Source: JBBPYC01 sp965218765 (GTDB lineage: Bacteria; Pseudomonadota; Gammaproteobacteria; Burkholderiales; Burkholderiaceae_C). Taken from it: a DNA stretch of 64,000 nt. The translations under genes were made by a program, and so were the position numbers. Below, piece after piece: positions 8,324 to 18,354 of this stretch. The DNA is taken from positions 1,550,001 through 1,614,000 of the forward strand of contig CBDCLU010000002.1 in NCBI GenBank assembly GCA_965218765.1, read 5' to 3'. Each line of letters begins with the position of its first letter. Within the stretch, counting starts at the first letter, position 1. The notes beneath the pieces are model-generated. The model saw nothing but the letters and a program-made list of their open reading frames with translations, did not search any database and was not told where the DNA came from.

Positions 8324-9679
8324 TCAGGCGATGCCAGCGCTGCGGCGCACCGGTGCGTTACCACGACCAATCGCGTGGTATTCGACGCCTTGCGCGCGCA
8401 CCACGTCTGGATCGAACAGGTTGCGTCCGTCGAAGATCAACGGCTGCTTCAACGACCTGCGCATCGCATCGAAATCGGGACTTTTGAACTCGCGCCATTC
8501 GGTCACGATCAGCAACGCATCGGCGCCCTCCAGCGCGTCGGCCTGACCCGTTGCAAATGTGAGGCCGGCGATACCAGCAAGCACACGCCGCGCTTCGGCC
8601 ATGGCAATCGGGTCATACAGGCGCAGCCGGGCGCCGCGGCGTACCAGCTGTTCGATGATCACGCGGCTTGGCGCCTCGCGCATGTCATCGGTGTTCGGCT
8701 TGAACGCAAGGCCCCAGATTGCAAATGTGCGGCCGTCCAGGTCGTCACCGAAGCGCTCCACGACCTTGTCGACCAGCACACGCTTTTGCCGCTCATTCGC
8801 GGCTTCTACGGCGCCGAGCACACCGAGTGCGACGCCGTGGTCTCGGCCGGTGCGCACCAGTGCCTTCACATCCTTCGGAAAGCAGGAGCCACCATAGCCC
8901 GCGCCCGGGTAGAGAAAGTGGGTGCCGATGCGCGGATCGCTGCCGATGCCGCGGCGCACCAGTTCGATGTCGGCGCCGACCCGCTCGGCCAGCAGCGCCA
9001 GTTCGTTCATGAAGCTGATGCGCGTGGCCAGCATCGCGTTGGCCGCGTATTTGGTGAACTCAGCACTTCGCAGATCCATCAGCTGCAGCTTGTCATGGTT
9101 GCGCGTGAACGGTGCATAGACCTCGCGCATCAACTGAATCGCGCGCTCATCGTCAGCGCCGATGATGATGCGGTCAGGCCGCATGAAGTCGTCGACCGCG
9201 GCGCCTTCCTTCAGGAATTCCGGGTTGCTGACGACCGCGAAGTCGATGTTCCTGCCGGCATCCGCAAGGGCTTGCTGCACCGCGGCACGGACCTTGTCCG
9301 CAGTGCCGACCGGGACCGTGCTCTTGTCGACGATGACCTTGAATTCGCTCATTAGCTGGCCAATGCTGCGCGCTGCCGCAAGCACGTATTGCAGGTCGGC
9401 GGAGCCGTCTTCGTCAGGTGGCGTGCCGACGCCGATGAACTGCAGGGTGCCATGCGCGACCGCGGCCGCTACATCGGTCGTGAAGCGAAGGCGGCCAGCT
9501 GCGAAGTTGCGCTGCACGAGCGGCTCCAGGCCCGGCTCATGGATTGGAATCGTGCCTTGGTTGAGCAGCGCAATCTTGGCTTCGTCGATGTCCAAGCAAA
9601 GCACCTGATTGCCCATCTCGGACAGGCAGGCGCCAGTCACGAGGCCGACATAGCCGGTGCCGATGATCGTGATTTTCAT
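8324..9679 (-). CDS. ugd: UDP-glucose 6-dehydrogenase
   Basis: A 451-residue enzyme that oxidises UDP-glucose to UDP-glucuronate with two NAD+. The Rossmann motif GTGYVGLVTG is at 7-16, the substrate-binding FLKEGAA at 155-161, and the catalytic cysteine is Cys266 in GYGGSCFPKD. Length matches the family. The start at 9679 is the only one giving an intact N-terminal nucleotide-binding strand; the open frame continues further upstream but that part reads in the wrong frame across the next gene. With the epimerase at 29.6 kb it would supply UDP-GlcA and UDP-GalA to the EPS pathway. Confidence 0.95.
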   Translation of the reverse strand: MKITIIGTGYVGLVTGACLSEMGNQVLCLDIDEAKIALLNQGTIPIHEPGLEPLVQRNFAAGRLRFTTDVAAAVAHGTLQFIGVGTPPDEDGSADLQYVLAAARSIGQLMSEFKVIVDKSTVPVGTADKVRAAVQQALADAGRNIDFAVVSNPEFLKEGAAVDDFMRPDRIIIGADDERAIQLMREVYAPFTRNHDKLQLMDLRSAEFTKYAANAMLATRISFMNELALLAERVGADIELVRRGIGSDPRIGTHFLYPGAGYGGSCFPKDVKALVRTGRDHGVALGVLGAVEAANERQKRVLVDKVVERFGDDLDGRTFAIWGLAFKPNTDDMREAPSRVIIEQLVRRGARLRLYDPIAMAEARRVLAGIAGLTFATGQADALEGADALLIVTEWREFKSPDFDAMRRSLKQPLIFDGRNLFDPDVVRAQGVEYHAIGRGNAPVRRSAGIA

Positions 9680-9719
9680 GAAGGAAGGCGTGTGGAATGG
9701 GGGGCCGTGAGCGGTGCAA

Positions 9720-10985
9720 TCAGCTCGGCTTCGCAAGTTGCGGGTTGGGCGTCGCTGCTGCCTGTGCGCAGGCTTGCCGGTGCAGCCGCATGAACTCCGC
9801 TTCCAGGTCATCGATGCGGCAATCCCAGGTGTTGGCCTCGGCGTAGCTCCGGATCTGCGTCCGGTCCCAGTGGCGCAGCAGCGCGCGCCGGATTGCGGCC
9901 TGCAGCTGTGGCTGGTCACCGAACGGCACCACTTCGCCGAGCGCATCGGCGCTGACCACTTCTCGATTGCCGCCAACGTCTGTGGTGACGACTGGCAGGC
10001 CGCATGCCATTGCTTCCAGGAACACGTTGGCCCAGCCTTCGTTGCGGGTCGCCAGCACAAACACGTCGGCGGCCGACAGGACTGTGTGCAGCCTTTGCGC
10101 GGCCACGGGTCCGAGGAAGCGGACGCAGTCGTCGAGTGCGAGCGACTGCGCGAGCGCTTTCAGCCGCTCGGTCCAGTCTCCTTCCGGGCTGGGGCCACCT
10201 ACCACTAGGTACCGCAATCCCGGAAATTCGATTCGCAACTGCGGCAGACATTCGAGCACGCGGTGGAACCCCTTGCGTTCCACCAGCCCTCCGACGCTGA
10301 TCAATACCGGCGCGTCTGCCGCAAGCCCGAGCGCCTCACGCTCGGGCTGCTTCGGCACCGGGGAGAACTTGTCGATGTCCACGCCGTTACCGACTACGCG
10401 AACCTTTTGCGGCATGGCGCCCAGCGACAGGGCGACCTGTCGCAGCGATTCGGATACTGCGAACACGTGTGTGGCACGCTGCAGCGCTTTGGTCAGGTAC
10501 GGACGCAACACCGGATCGGCTGCATGCCTTTGCTCGGTGCCGCGCAACGTGATCGTGACCGGCACATCAAGCCATTTGCCCAGCAGTCCTGCCGCGTAGC
10601 CGTCGGGATAGCCGAAATGCGCGTCGATGAGGTCAAGCCGCCCGCACTGTTTCAGCCGCCTGAGCCGCCCGAATGCGCCAAGAGCCATCGTCAGCCCGTC
10701 CAGCCGCTTGAGCGTACTGGGCACCGAGAAGAAGCGTGGGAACCAGACATCGTTGCCTTGCTGCATTTCATGCCGCGGCGCCCCTGGCCGGAAGCCAGGC
10801 CGATAACGCGCGATCAGCCGCTGCAATGGGAACCACGGCGTTGGTGCAACCACCGACAGCGGCATGCGCCGGCCGACTCGAAACACGCGCTCGCGCACGA
10901 ACAGGCCTGCGCCAGGCTGCCGACTGCTCGGAAAAAGGCTGCTGAGCACCACCACGTGCGGGCCTGAATCAGGAAGCTGCTGCAT
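9720..10985 (-). CDS. Glycosyltransferase family 4
   Basis: A 421-residue GT-B glycosyltransferase with the C-terminal GT4 donor-binding signature EGWANVFLEAMACGLPV (EX7E motif) and DVGGN. The N-terminal half (PGAGLFVRERV, LIDAHFGYPDG) fits capsule/EPS enzymes that use nucleotide sugars. It lies between two other sugar genes, with the upstream stop 17 nt inside its start. The specific sugar is not predictable. Confidence 0.9.
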   Translation of the reverse strand: MQQLPDSGPHVVVLSSLFPSSRQPGAGLFVRERVFRVGRRMPLSVVAPTPWFPLQRLIARYRPGFRPGAPRHEMQQGNDVWFPRFFSVPSTLKRLDGLTMALGAFGRLRRLKQCGRLDLIDAHFGYPDGYAAGLLGKWLDVPVTITLRGTEQRHAADPVLRPYLTKALQRATHVFAVSESLRQVALSLGAMPQKVRVVGNGVDIDKFSPVPKQPEREALGLAADAPVLISVGGLVERKGFHRVLECLPQLRIEFPGLRYLVVGGPSPEGDWTERLKALAQSLALDDCVRFLGPVAAQRLHTVLSAADVFVLATRNEGWANVFLEAMACGLPVVTTDVGGNREVVSADALGEVVPFGDQPQLQAAIRRALLRHWDRTQIRSYAEANTWDCRIDDLEAEFMRLHRQACAQAAATPNPQLAKPS

Positions 10986-12300
10986 GCCGTGCTGCGTCGT
11001 TCCTCACCAAAGACTGATAGACCGGCGCATAGTGCGCGACACTCGCACGCCAGTTGCGCTGCGTTTCAACAAAATTGCGGCCTGCAGCCCGCATGCGTGG
11101 CCAATCGGCGCGCCGCTGCAACAAGCGGTCCAGCACGTCAGCCAACGCATCCGCGTTGCCGGCCGGAAACAGCAGGCCGGTGCGGCCATCGTCGATCAGC
11201 TCCTTGTGGCCACCCACGTCGGAAGCCACCAACACCCTGCCCTGCGCCATCGCCTCCAACGGCTTGAGCGGCGTCACCAGTTCGGTCAGGCGCATCGAGT
11301 GGCGCGGATATGCGAGCACATCGATCAGGTCGTAATAGCGCTGCACTTGCGCGTGCGGCACACGGCCCGTGAACACCACCTTGTCGCGCAGGCCGAGGCG
11401 CTCCGCCTGGATCTTCAACGCTGCGTCCTGCGGACCGCCGCCAACCAGCAGCAGCCGCGCGTCGGGCTGTGATTCGAGCAGGCGGGGCAATGCAGCAAGC
11501 AGCAAGTCCAGCCCCTCGTACGCATAAAACGAGCCGATGAAACCGATCACGGTCGCCTGTCCGAGGCCGAGCTGCGCTTTCAGCGCGGCGTCGGGTTGGC
11601 CGCCAGGGTCGAACGCGTCGATGTCGACCGCATTCGGGATGACGGTGATTTTCGACGCTGCAATGCCACGCACAGCCATGTCGGCGCGCAACCCTTCGCA
11701 GATCGTGAACACGTGCTGCGCCTGCCGCAGCGCGCGGGTCTCCAGCCAGCGCGTCAGGCGATAGCGCGCAGAGCCTTCCGTCGCAGTACCGTGATCCACG
11801 GCTGCGTCCTCCCAGAACGCACGCACTTCATAGACCACCGGGATGCCGAGCCGCCGGCCGACGCGCAGCGCAGGCAACGCGTTCAGCACGGGGGAATGCG
11901 CATGCAGCAGGTCTGGTCGCACGTCTTTCGCGACTTGCAACAGCCGTTGTTCGAGTTCGCGCATGAGCGCAACTTCGCGCAGGCCGGGCACGGCGAGCAG
12001 CGACTTCGACGATGGCGTTCGGTAAAACGTCCAGCCATCGACTTCTTCGCGGTCGGCCGTGCTGGCCCCCTGCTTGCCGCTGGTCAAGTGGAAGGTCTGC
12101 CAGCCGCGCCGGCGTTGCTCGCGCAGGATCGACAGCGTGCGAAACGTGTAGCCGCTGTGCAGCGGGATCGAATGGTCGAGCACATGCAGCACGCGCAGCC
12201 CGGCTGGTTTCCGATCGCCCGGCGCAGGCGGCTGTTCCCGCGGGTCGGCAGCGGCAGCTGCGGAACGTTCGATGACGTCGGTGAAATCAGGCATGGGCAA
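10969..12300 (-). CDS. Glycosyltransferase, exosortase A system-associated (GT4)
   Basis: A 443-residue GT4 enzyme. After a variable N-terminus of about 33 residues it begins LRVLHVLDHSIPLHSGY, the opening I associate with the exosortase A-associated Daro_2409-type glycosyltransferases. The C-terminal donor site (LTELVTPLKPLEAMAQGR) is intact. The start overlaps the end of the amidotransferase gene by 14 nt, and its end overlaps the next glycosyltransferase. Donor and acceptor are unknown. Confidence 0.9.
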   Translation of the reverse strand: MPMPDFTDVIERSAAAAADPREQPPAPGDRKPAGLRVLHVLDHSIPLHSGYTFRTLSILREQRRRGWQTFHLTSGKQGASTADREEVDGWTFYRTPSSKSLLAVPGLREVALMRELEQRLLQVAKDVRPDLLHAHSPVLNALPALRVGRRLGIPVVYEVRAFWEDAAVDHGTATEGSARYRLTRWLETRALRQAQHVFTICEGLRADMAVRGIAASKITVIPNAVDIDAFDPGGQPDAALKAQLGLGQATVIGFIGSFYAYEGLDLLLAALPRLLESQPDARLLLVGGGPQDAALKIQAERLGLRDKVVFTGRVPHAQVQRYYDLIDVLAYPRHSMRLTELVTPLKPLEAMAQGRVLVASDVGGHKELIDDGRTGLLFPAGNADALADVLDRLLQRRADWPRMRAAGRNFVETQRNWRASVAHYAPVYQSLVRNDAARHAAAS

Positions 12301-14230
12301 CGGCTGACAGATCAGCAGCCGGCGTCATGGCCGGCATGCCTTGACCTTGTTGCTTTAGGAACGCATCGAACATCAGCAAAGTCCACAGCGGCGAGCTGTA
12401 ATCGCTGGTGCCGTTCTGGTGCGCGTCGACCAGGTGTTCGAGATAGCCGGTGGCGAACCAGCCTGTGTCGGCGAGCCGTTCGCCGAGCACGGCTTCGCGC
12501 ACCCGTGCGCGCAACGGCCCACGGAACCAGCGCGCGAGCGGCACCGAAAACCCCATCTTGGTCCGATACAGCACGTCATGCGGCAGTTGCGGCTCGAGCG
12601 CCTTTTTCAGCAGGTGCTTGCCGTTGTTGCCCCGAATCTTGAGCGAGGTCGGCAAGGTCGCCATCCATTCGACCAGTTCATGGTCCATCAGCGGCTCACG
12701 CACCTCGAGCGAATGCGCCATGCTTGCGCGATCGACCTTGGTGTTGATGTCGCCGACCAGGTAGGTTTTGATGTCGAGGTACTGGATCAGCGCGAGCGGA
12801 TCGTCGGTTTCGGCCTGGCGTGCATGGCGCTGGAACACGTCGAGCGCGTGGTAGCCGGCCAGTTCGCGCTTGAGCTTGTCGCTGAACAGCGCCTGCCGCA
12901 TCGGCCCGCGCAGGATCGAAACCGAATGGAAATACGCTTCGACCGAAGAACGCGCCATGCCTTCGAACGTTGTCTTGGCGCGCAGCACACGCGGCGCCCA
13001 GTCGGCTTTCGGGTAGACCCGCCCCAGCAAACCGAACAGCGGCTGGCGCAGGTTCGCCGGCAGCAGCGAGCGCATGCGCTCTTCCATCATGTGCAGCCGA
13101 TAGCGCCGGTAGCCGCCGAACGTTTCGTCGCCGCCGTCACCGGACAGTGCAACGGTCACGTGCTTTCTTGCAAGCTGGCAAACGCGGTAGGTCGGGATCG
13201 CGGAGCTGTCGGCATAGGGCTCGTCATAGAGCCGCGCGAGCCTGTCGATCAGGTCGAAGTCGTCACTTGCCACCGTTTCCAGACGGTGTGCGGTTTGGTA
13301 TCGCTCGGCCACCATGGCGGCGAAGTCCGATTCGTTGAAGCGCGGATCGTCAAACCCGATCGAGCAGGTGTTGACCGGGCCGCCGGACAAACCCGCCATG
13401 GCCGCGACCACTGCGCTGGAGTCGACCCCGCCGGACAGGAACGCGCCCAATGGCACTTCCGAGATCATGCGCAGCCGCACCGATTCACTCAGGCGCTGCC
13501 GGAGTTCTTCACACGCATCGGCTTCCGAGATGGCATTGTCGAGCGTGAAATGCAGGTCCCAGAACTGCTTGGGCGCCGGCATGCCGCTGCCGCGTTCCAG
13601 CGTCAGGTAGTGGCCGGGTGGCAGCTTCTTCGCTTGCCGGTAAATGGTGCGAGGCTCGGCGACGTAGCCAAGCGCGAAATACTCCTCGATCGCATGCGGA
13701 TCGATCTCGCGTGCAAGCGCGCCGTGCGCAAGCAGCGACTTGAGTTCGGAGCCGAAGATGAACGTCTGGTCCGGCAGCAGCGCGTAATACAGCGGTTTCA
13801 CGCCAAGCCGATCCCGCGCGAGAAACAACGTCTGCTTCTTGCGGTCCCACAGCGCGAACGCAAACATGCCGCGAAAGCGCTCGACGCAACGCTCACCCCA
13901 GGCTTCCCATGCATGCACGATCACTTCGGTGTCGCTCTGCGTATGGAACACGTGGCCGAGCATCTGCAGCTCGGGGATCAGCTGCTGGTAGTTGTAGATC
14001 TCGCCGTTGAACACGACGCAGACGGTCTGATCCTCGTTGTAGAGCGGCTGCTGGCCGCTCGACAGATCGATGATCGACAAACGCCGGTGGCCCAGCCCCA
14101 CGCCCGGCTCCAGATGCATGCCGCCTTCGTCCGGGCCGCGATGCAGCTGTGATTCGTTCATGCGGTGCAACCGCGCGCGGTCGATCTCGCGCGTGCCGAC
14201 CAAGTCCACGATTCCGGTGATGCCGCACAT
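12287..14230 (-). CDS. Asparagine synthase-like amidotransferase, exosortase A system-associated
   Basis: A 647-residue two-domain enzyme. Cys2 of MCGITGIVD is the glutaminase nucleophile, and residues 1-200 are a class II glutamine amidotransferase domain (RLSIIDLS, FNGEIYNY). The C-terminal asparagine-synthase domain carries the ATP pyrophosphatase loop LSGGVDSSAV. Members in XrtA loci are thought to amidate a carboxyl group on the sugar polymer rather than make asparagine. That fits here because two nucleotide-sugar dehydrogenases in the same operon make uronic acids. The target is inferred. Confidence 0.92.
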   Translation of the reverse strand: MCGITGIVDLVGTREIDRARLHRMNESQLHRGPDEGGMHLEPGVGLGHRRLSIIDLSSGQQPLYNEDQTVCVVFNGEIYNYQQLIPELQMLGHVFHTQSDTEVIVHAWEAWGERCVERFRGMFAFALWDRKKQTLFLARDRLGVKPLYYALLPDQTFIFGSELKSLLAHGALAREIDPHAIEEYFALGYVAEPRTIYRQAKKLPPGHYLTLERGSGMPAPKQFWDLHFTLDNAISEADACEELRQRLSESVRLRMISEVPLGAFLSGGVDSSAVVAAMAGLSGGPVNTCSIGFDDPRFNESDFAAMVAERYQTAHRLETVASDDFDLIDRLARLYDEPYADSSAIPTYRVCQLARKHVTVALSGDGGDETFGGYRRYRLHMMEERMRSLLPANLRQPLFGLLGRVYPKADWAPRVLRAKTTFEGMARSSVEAYFHSVSILRGPMRQALFSDKLKRELAGYHALDVFQRHARQAETDDPLALIQYLDIKTYLVGDINTKVDRASMAHSLEVREPLMDHELVEWMATLPTSLKIRGNNGKHLLKKALEPQLPHDVLYRTKMGFSVPLARWFRGPLRARVREAVLGERLADTGWFATGYLEHLVDAHQNGTSDYSSPLWTLLMFDAFLKQQGQGMPAMTPAADLSAVAHA

Positions 14231-14238
14231 CGCTTGAT

Positions 14239-15417
14239 CTACCCTGCCTGAGTGGAGTTGCGCACCGCGCTGTTGCCAAGCAAGCGGTCGTAGAGGTTTT
14301 GATAGGCCTGCACCATCGCACCGATGCTGAACTGCTGTTCGACGCGGGTGCGGCCGGCTTGGCCCAGGCGGCGTGCCAATTCGGGCGTATCGAACCAGCG
14401 CAGCAACACATCGGCCAACGCGGCCGGGCTGGCTGCGGGCACGATCTCGCCGGTGCTGCCAGCTTCGACCAGTTCCGCGTTGCCGCCGACATCGGTCGCC
14501 AGTACCGGCAGGCCGCAGGCCATCGCTTCAAGGATCGTATTCGAGATGCCTTCCGCAAGCGACGGCAGCACGAAGCAGTGCAGCCCGCGCATGACCTGCG
14601 GCACGTCGTCGCGCTCGCCGGGCAGCCAAGCCAGCTGACCCACGCCGGCTGCGTCGAGCAACCGCGCAGATTCGGCGCGCAATGGGCCATCACCGACCAG
14701 GACCAGCCGTGCTTTGTCGGCCGCATCAGGCCGTTGCTGCAGCAGTTCGATGAATGCGCGCGCCAGCGTAAGCTGGTCTTTCACATGCTGCATGCGGCCG
14801 ACCGTGCCGATCAACCAATGTCGATTGGGCTGAAACGGGCAGCCAGAAATCGGCACGGGCGCCGCCGCAGGATGGAACAGCTGCGTGTCGACGCCGTTGC
14901 ACACGCGGGTCACACGCGTTGCCGGCACGCCGACCGGGCCGGTCAGATAATCCGCGAGGTCACGCGACAGCGCAACGTAGTGATGCACGAACGGCCGGTA
15001 CAAGCGCCGCAACCGCCGGTACTTCGTATTGCGCCCGTCCAAGTCTCCGACATCGCGGCCATGCTCGCCGTGGATGCGCACCGACACGCCTGCCGCCCAT
15101 GCCGGCACCGCACATTCGAGTGCGGCCAGATTGCGGCTGTGGACGATGGCCGGGCGCAACTGCCGCAGCAGGCGGAACAGGCTCGGGTAAAGCCAGAGCG
15201 CATGGCCTGGCGGCTTGTTGAGCGCCACATAGGTCACGTCGTGGCGCCGGATGCGATTTTTCAAGTCTCCGATCCGGCAGAGCGCCACGATCGCATGCCG
15301 GTAGCGATCGGGCGGCATGTGATTGATCAAATTCACGATACCGTTTTCAAGCCCACCGGTGTCAAAGTTGTAGACCAGATGCATGATCAACGGGGCAGCG
15401 TCGGTCGACGCCAGCAT
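14239..15417 (-). CDS. Glycosyltransferase, TIGR03088-like PEP-CTERM/XrtA type
   Basis: A 392-residue GT4 enzyme starting at the ATG at 15417. The N-terminus (MHLVYNFDTGGLENGIVN) is typical of the PEP-CTERM/XrtA-associated sugar transferases of the TIGR03088 group. The donor motif EGISNTILEAMACGLPV is present. The frame stays open about 75 codons further upstream, but that part is Arg-rich, overlaps the next gene and is not credible protein. It sits between the dehydrogenase (44 bp gap) and the amidotransferase (8 bp gap). Confidence 0.9.
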   Translation of the reverse strand: MLASTDAAPLIMHLVYNFDTGGLENGIVNLINHMPPDRYRHAIVALCRIGDLKNRIRRHDVTYVALNKPPGHALWLYPSLFRLLRQLRPAIVHSRNLAALECAVPAWAAGVSVRIHGEHGRDVGDLDGRNTKYRRLRRLYRPFVHHYVALSRDLADYLTGPVGVPATRVTRVCNGVDTQLFHPAAAPVPISGCPFQPNRHWLIGTVGRMQHVKDQLTLARAFIELLQQRPDAADKARLVLVGDGPLRAESARLLDAAGVGQLAWLPGERDDVPQVMRGLHCFVLPSLAEGISNTILEAMACGLPVLATDVGGNAELVEAGSTGEIVPAASPAALADVLLRWFDTPELARRLGQAGRTRVEQQFSIGAMVQAYQNLYDRLLGNSAVRNSTQAG

Positions 15418-15461
15418 AGCTGCCGGAATCGATGGCGCGTGCGCGGCGGTCGTCACTGCGT

Positions 15462-16742
15462 TCAAAGCCGCCAGAGGTGGTAGCCGGCGCCGTTGAGCGC
15501 GCTGCGGTCCCAGCTCGCCTTCACGTCGATGAAGACGCCGCCTTTGACGAGCTTCTTGCTCAAGTCGTCGATCGAGAGCGCCTCGAACTCGTGATGCGAC
15601 ACTGCGGCAACGATCGCATCGGCGCGCGGCAGATCGCTCCAAGTATGCAGCTGCACGCCGTATTCATGCAATGCTTCGTCGGCCCGGGCCTGCGGATCGG
15701 TCACGAACACGTCGACGCCGAACGATTCCAGTTCGCGGATGATGTCGATCACCTTCGAGTTGCGCAGGTCCGCGCAGTTTTCCTTGAAAGTCAGTCCGAG
15801 CACGTTGACCTTGGCATCTTTCACGTAACTGCCCGCCGCGATCATTTGCTTGATGGTCTGCTCCGCAATGAACTTGCCCATGCCGTCGTTGATGCGCCGG
15901 CCGGCCGTGATCACCTGCGGGTGGTAGCCGAGCTTTTCCGCCTTGTGCGTCAGGTAGTACGGATCGACGCCGATGCAGTGACCCCCAACCAGTCCGGGCT
16001 TAAACTTCAGGAAATTCCATTTGGTGCCGGCGGCTTCCAGCACTTCGGCCGTATCGATGCCGACCTTGTCGAAGATCATCGACAGCTCGTTCATCAGCGC
16101 GATGTTCAAGTCGCGCTGCGTGTTCTCGATCACCTTGGCGGCTTCAGCCGTCTTGATCGAGGATGCGCGGTGTACCCCAGGCTCGATGATCTGTTCGTAC
16201 AGCTGCGCCACCGCATCCAGAGTCCCGGGCAAGTCGGCCGAAACAATCTTCAGGATCTTGGTCAGCGTGTGCTCCCGGTCGCCTGGGTTGATGCGCTCGG
16301 GCGAATAGCCGATGAAAAAATCCTGCTTCCACTTCTTGCCCGATTCCCGTTCCAGCACCGGCACGCAGACCTCTTCGGTGGCACCGGGATAGACGGTCGA
16401 TTCGTACACCACGATGGCGCCCTGCTTCATGTGGCGTCCCACGCTGATGCTGGCGCCGATCAGCGGCGTGAAGTCCGGGATGTGTGCATCGTCGACCGGT
16501 GTCGGCACCGCCACCACGATGATGTCCGCGTCAGCCAGCAAAGCGGCATCGGACGTGTACTTCGCATGCACTGCAGTCTGCATCTGCTCGGCAGTCAGCT
16601 CGCGCGAAGGATCGATGCCGCGCAGACAGGACTGCACCTTCGCTTCGGCAATGTCAAAACCGACCGTCGGGCCTTTTGCGCCGAAGGCGACGACCAGTGG
16701 CAACCCGACATATCCAAGGCCGACAACGGCAACTGATTTCAT
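15462..16742 (-). CDS. Nucleotide-sugar dehydrogenase (TviB/WbpO-like)
   Basis: A protein of about 426 residues with the Rossmann motif VVGLGYVGLP at the N-terminus and the catalytic cysteine in GLVGGHCIGVDPYYL. The long form with GGHCIGVDPYY is typical of UDP-N-acetylhexosamine 6-dehydrogenases such as TviB/WbpO (UDP-GlcNAc/GalNAc to the uronate). As WecB is in the same operon, oxidation of UDP-ManNAc is an alternative. The likely start is 16742 or 16748 (ATG ATC ATG AAA); the longer frame to 16838 overlaps exosortase sequence. Confidence 0.9.
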   Translation of the reverse strand: MKSVAVVGLGYVGLPLVVAFGAKGPTVGFDIAEAKVQSCLRGIDPSRELTAEQMQTAVHAKYTSDAALLADADIIVVAVPTPVDDAHIPDFTPLIGASISVGRHMKQGAIVVYESTVYPGATEEVCVPVLERESGKKWKQDFFIGYSPERINPGDREHTLTKILKIVSADLPGTLDAVAQLYEQIIEPGVHRASSIKTAEAAKVIENTQRDLNIALMNELSMIFDKVGIDTAEVLEAAGTKWNFLKFKPGLVGGHCIGVDPYYLTHKAEKLGYHPQVITAGRRINDGMGKFIAEQTIKQMIAAGSYVKDAKVNVLGLTFKENCADLRNSKVIDIIRELESFGVDVFVTDPQARADEALHEYGVQLHTWSDLPRADAIVAAVSHHEFEALSIDDLSKKLVKGGVFIDVKASWDRSALNGAGYHLWRL

Positions 16743-16755
16743 GATCATTGAATTT

Positions 16756-18354
16756 CTATTGACCGGCTTGCTGAGACGCGGCAATGTTGCTTGGCGAGGC
16801 AGCGCGCCGATGGCGCAAATACGCGTCGATCGCGACACAGTTCTCTTCGAAAAACATTTTCAATGCAGCTGGCGGCTGTCTCTGCGGCACGACCAGTGAT
16901 AGCGCCACCATGTCGTTGACTTTTCCACGCAAGCGCGACGCTGCGCGCTGCAGCCGCAGCCAGCGATTCAGTCCGCTGGTGAAGCCGTCGTCCCACTGCA
17001 GGCGCCAGACGATCAACGGGTTGGCCTCACCAGCTTCGTCGGGAGCGGCTTGCATGGTGGACGTGCTCGGCACAGCGTGAACCAGCCGATTGCCGCATCG
17101 CATTTCAAGGTTCCCGGCCACCGGCGTCGCTGCAGGTTCTGAGGTATCGATTGCTGGATGAAAGTCAGGCGTCCGCGATACGCTGCGCGCCGTCGGCCCA
17201 TCCTGCAGCGACAACCCGACGGTCCATTGATCGTTGCCATAGACGACCAGACCAACGCCAGCCGCCGCAGGATCGGTCAACGCCGCGAACGCGGACGGCG
17301 GCTCGGGCATGACATGCCACGACCCAGTCATAAGGGCGGAAGGGCCAATTGCGGCGTACGCTGCCGCTTCCTTGCCGGACCTGTCAGCTGCCAGCCGCTG
17401 CAGCGCTGGAGGCACTGTGATCCAGCCAGCGACCAGTGCAACGCCGATCCAGCGCAACGCGGAGACGTTCGAGTGATGGCCGGGAGTCGCTGCAGATGCC
17501 GCAACGGCTTTCGGCGGAGCGTCCGGTTCGGTCCAGCGCGCGCCGATTGCAAACATGATCGAGATCACGATCCCGAAAAACAGCCAACCGTAGATCAGAT
17601 GATCGACGCCGGTGGCGATCCGGTTGCCCGACAGGTGCCCGAGCATCACGATGATGTAGGCACGTACCCAGTTGGCGACGATCGGCACCACGATCGATAC
17701 CACGACGAATACTGCGCGGCGCCGCCAGGACTGATAGTTCAGATACGCGAACAGTGTGCCAACGGTGACGGATGCAATCAGGTAGCGCACGCCGCTGCAT
17801 GCTTCCACCACGGACCATGCACCCGAAGGAATCTGGAAATTGTTGCCGGCGCGGTAGACCGGCACGCCGGTCAGGCGCAGGCCCAGCACCGTGAAATCCG
17901 CGGTTTTTTCAATCAGCAAAGGCAGCAGGAACTCACCGAACGGCACCGCGAACAGCAAAAACAGCAAGGGAAACAGGATGATGCGCGCGACCGGCCAGCC
18001 GAGCATGAACAGCACCGCCGAGATCAGCATGCCGACGAACGAGAATTGCAGCACGACGTTCGCGCTGACCGCGTCGCCGACCCACCAGCTCACCCCGAGC
18101 AACACAAGCGGCAGCGCCCAGAGTGGACTCACCACGGGCGTGGCCGCACGCAGTTGTGCGCGCTTGCGCCAGATCAACCACAGCGAGATCGGTGCGATGA
18201 AGAAGCCGTGCGCGAACGTGTCGGAACGTGCCCAGATCGCCACCATCGACGCAGCTGTGCCGTAATAGCAAAAGCCGATCCACAGCAGCAGTACCGTGGT
18301 AGCCGCCGCATGCAGCCGCCAGTCCCGGCCGGCATGCGCAGGTTCACGCGGCAT
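16756..18354 (-). CDS. xrtA: Exosortase A fused to an EpsI-type domain
   Basis: A 532-residue integral membrane protease/transpeptidase predicted to cleave C-terminal PEP-CTERM sorting signals. Residues about 18-290 hold eight or so membrane helices. The catalytic triad is visible as Cys186 (ACSGVR), Arg231 (NWVRAY) and His252 (GVDHLIYGW). Residues about 310-532 form a soluble C-terminal domain in the position of the EpsI (DUF3485) domain, considerably diverged. The ATG at 18354 overlaps the upstream stop by 11 nt. No PEP-CTERM substrate is encoded in this window, so targets must lie elsewhere. Confidence 0.95.
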   Translation of the reverse strand: MPREPAHAGRDWRLHAAATTVLLLWIGFCYYGTAASMVAIWARSDTFAHGFFIAPISLWLIWRKRAQLRAATPVVSPLWALPLVLLGVSWWVGDAVSANVVLQFSFVGMLISAVLFMLGWPVARIILFPLLFLLFAVPFGEFLLPLLIEKTADFTVLGLRLTGVPVYRAGNNFQIPSGAWSVVEACSGVRYLIASVTVGTLFAYLNYQSWRRRAVFVVVSIVVPIVANWVRAYIIVMLGHLSGNRIATGVDHLIYGWLFFGIVISIMFAIGARWTEPDAPPKAVAASAATPGHHSNVSALRWIGVALVAGWITVPPALQRLAADRSGKEAAAYAAIGPSALMTGSWHVMPEPPSAFAALTDPAAAGVGLVVYGNDQWTVGLSLQDGPTARSVSRTPDFHPAIDTSEPAATPVAGNLEMRCGNRLVHAVPSTSTMQAAPDEAGEANPLIVWRLQWDDGFTSGLNRWLRLQRAASRLRGKVNDMVALSLVVPQRQPPAALKMFFEENCVAIDAYLRHRRAASPSNIAASQQAGQ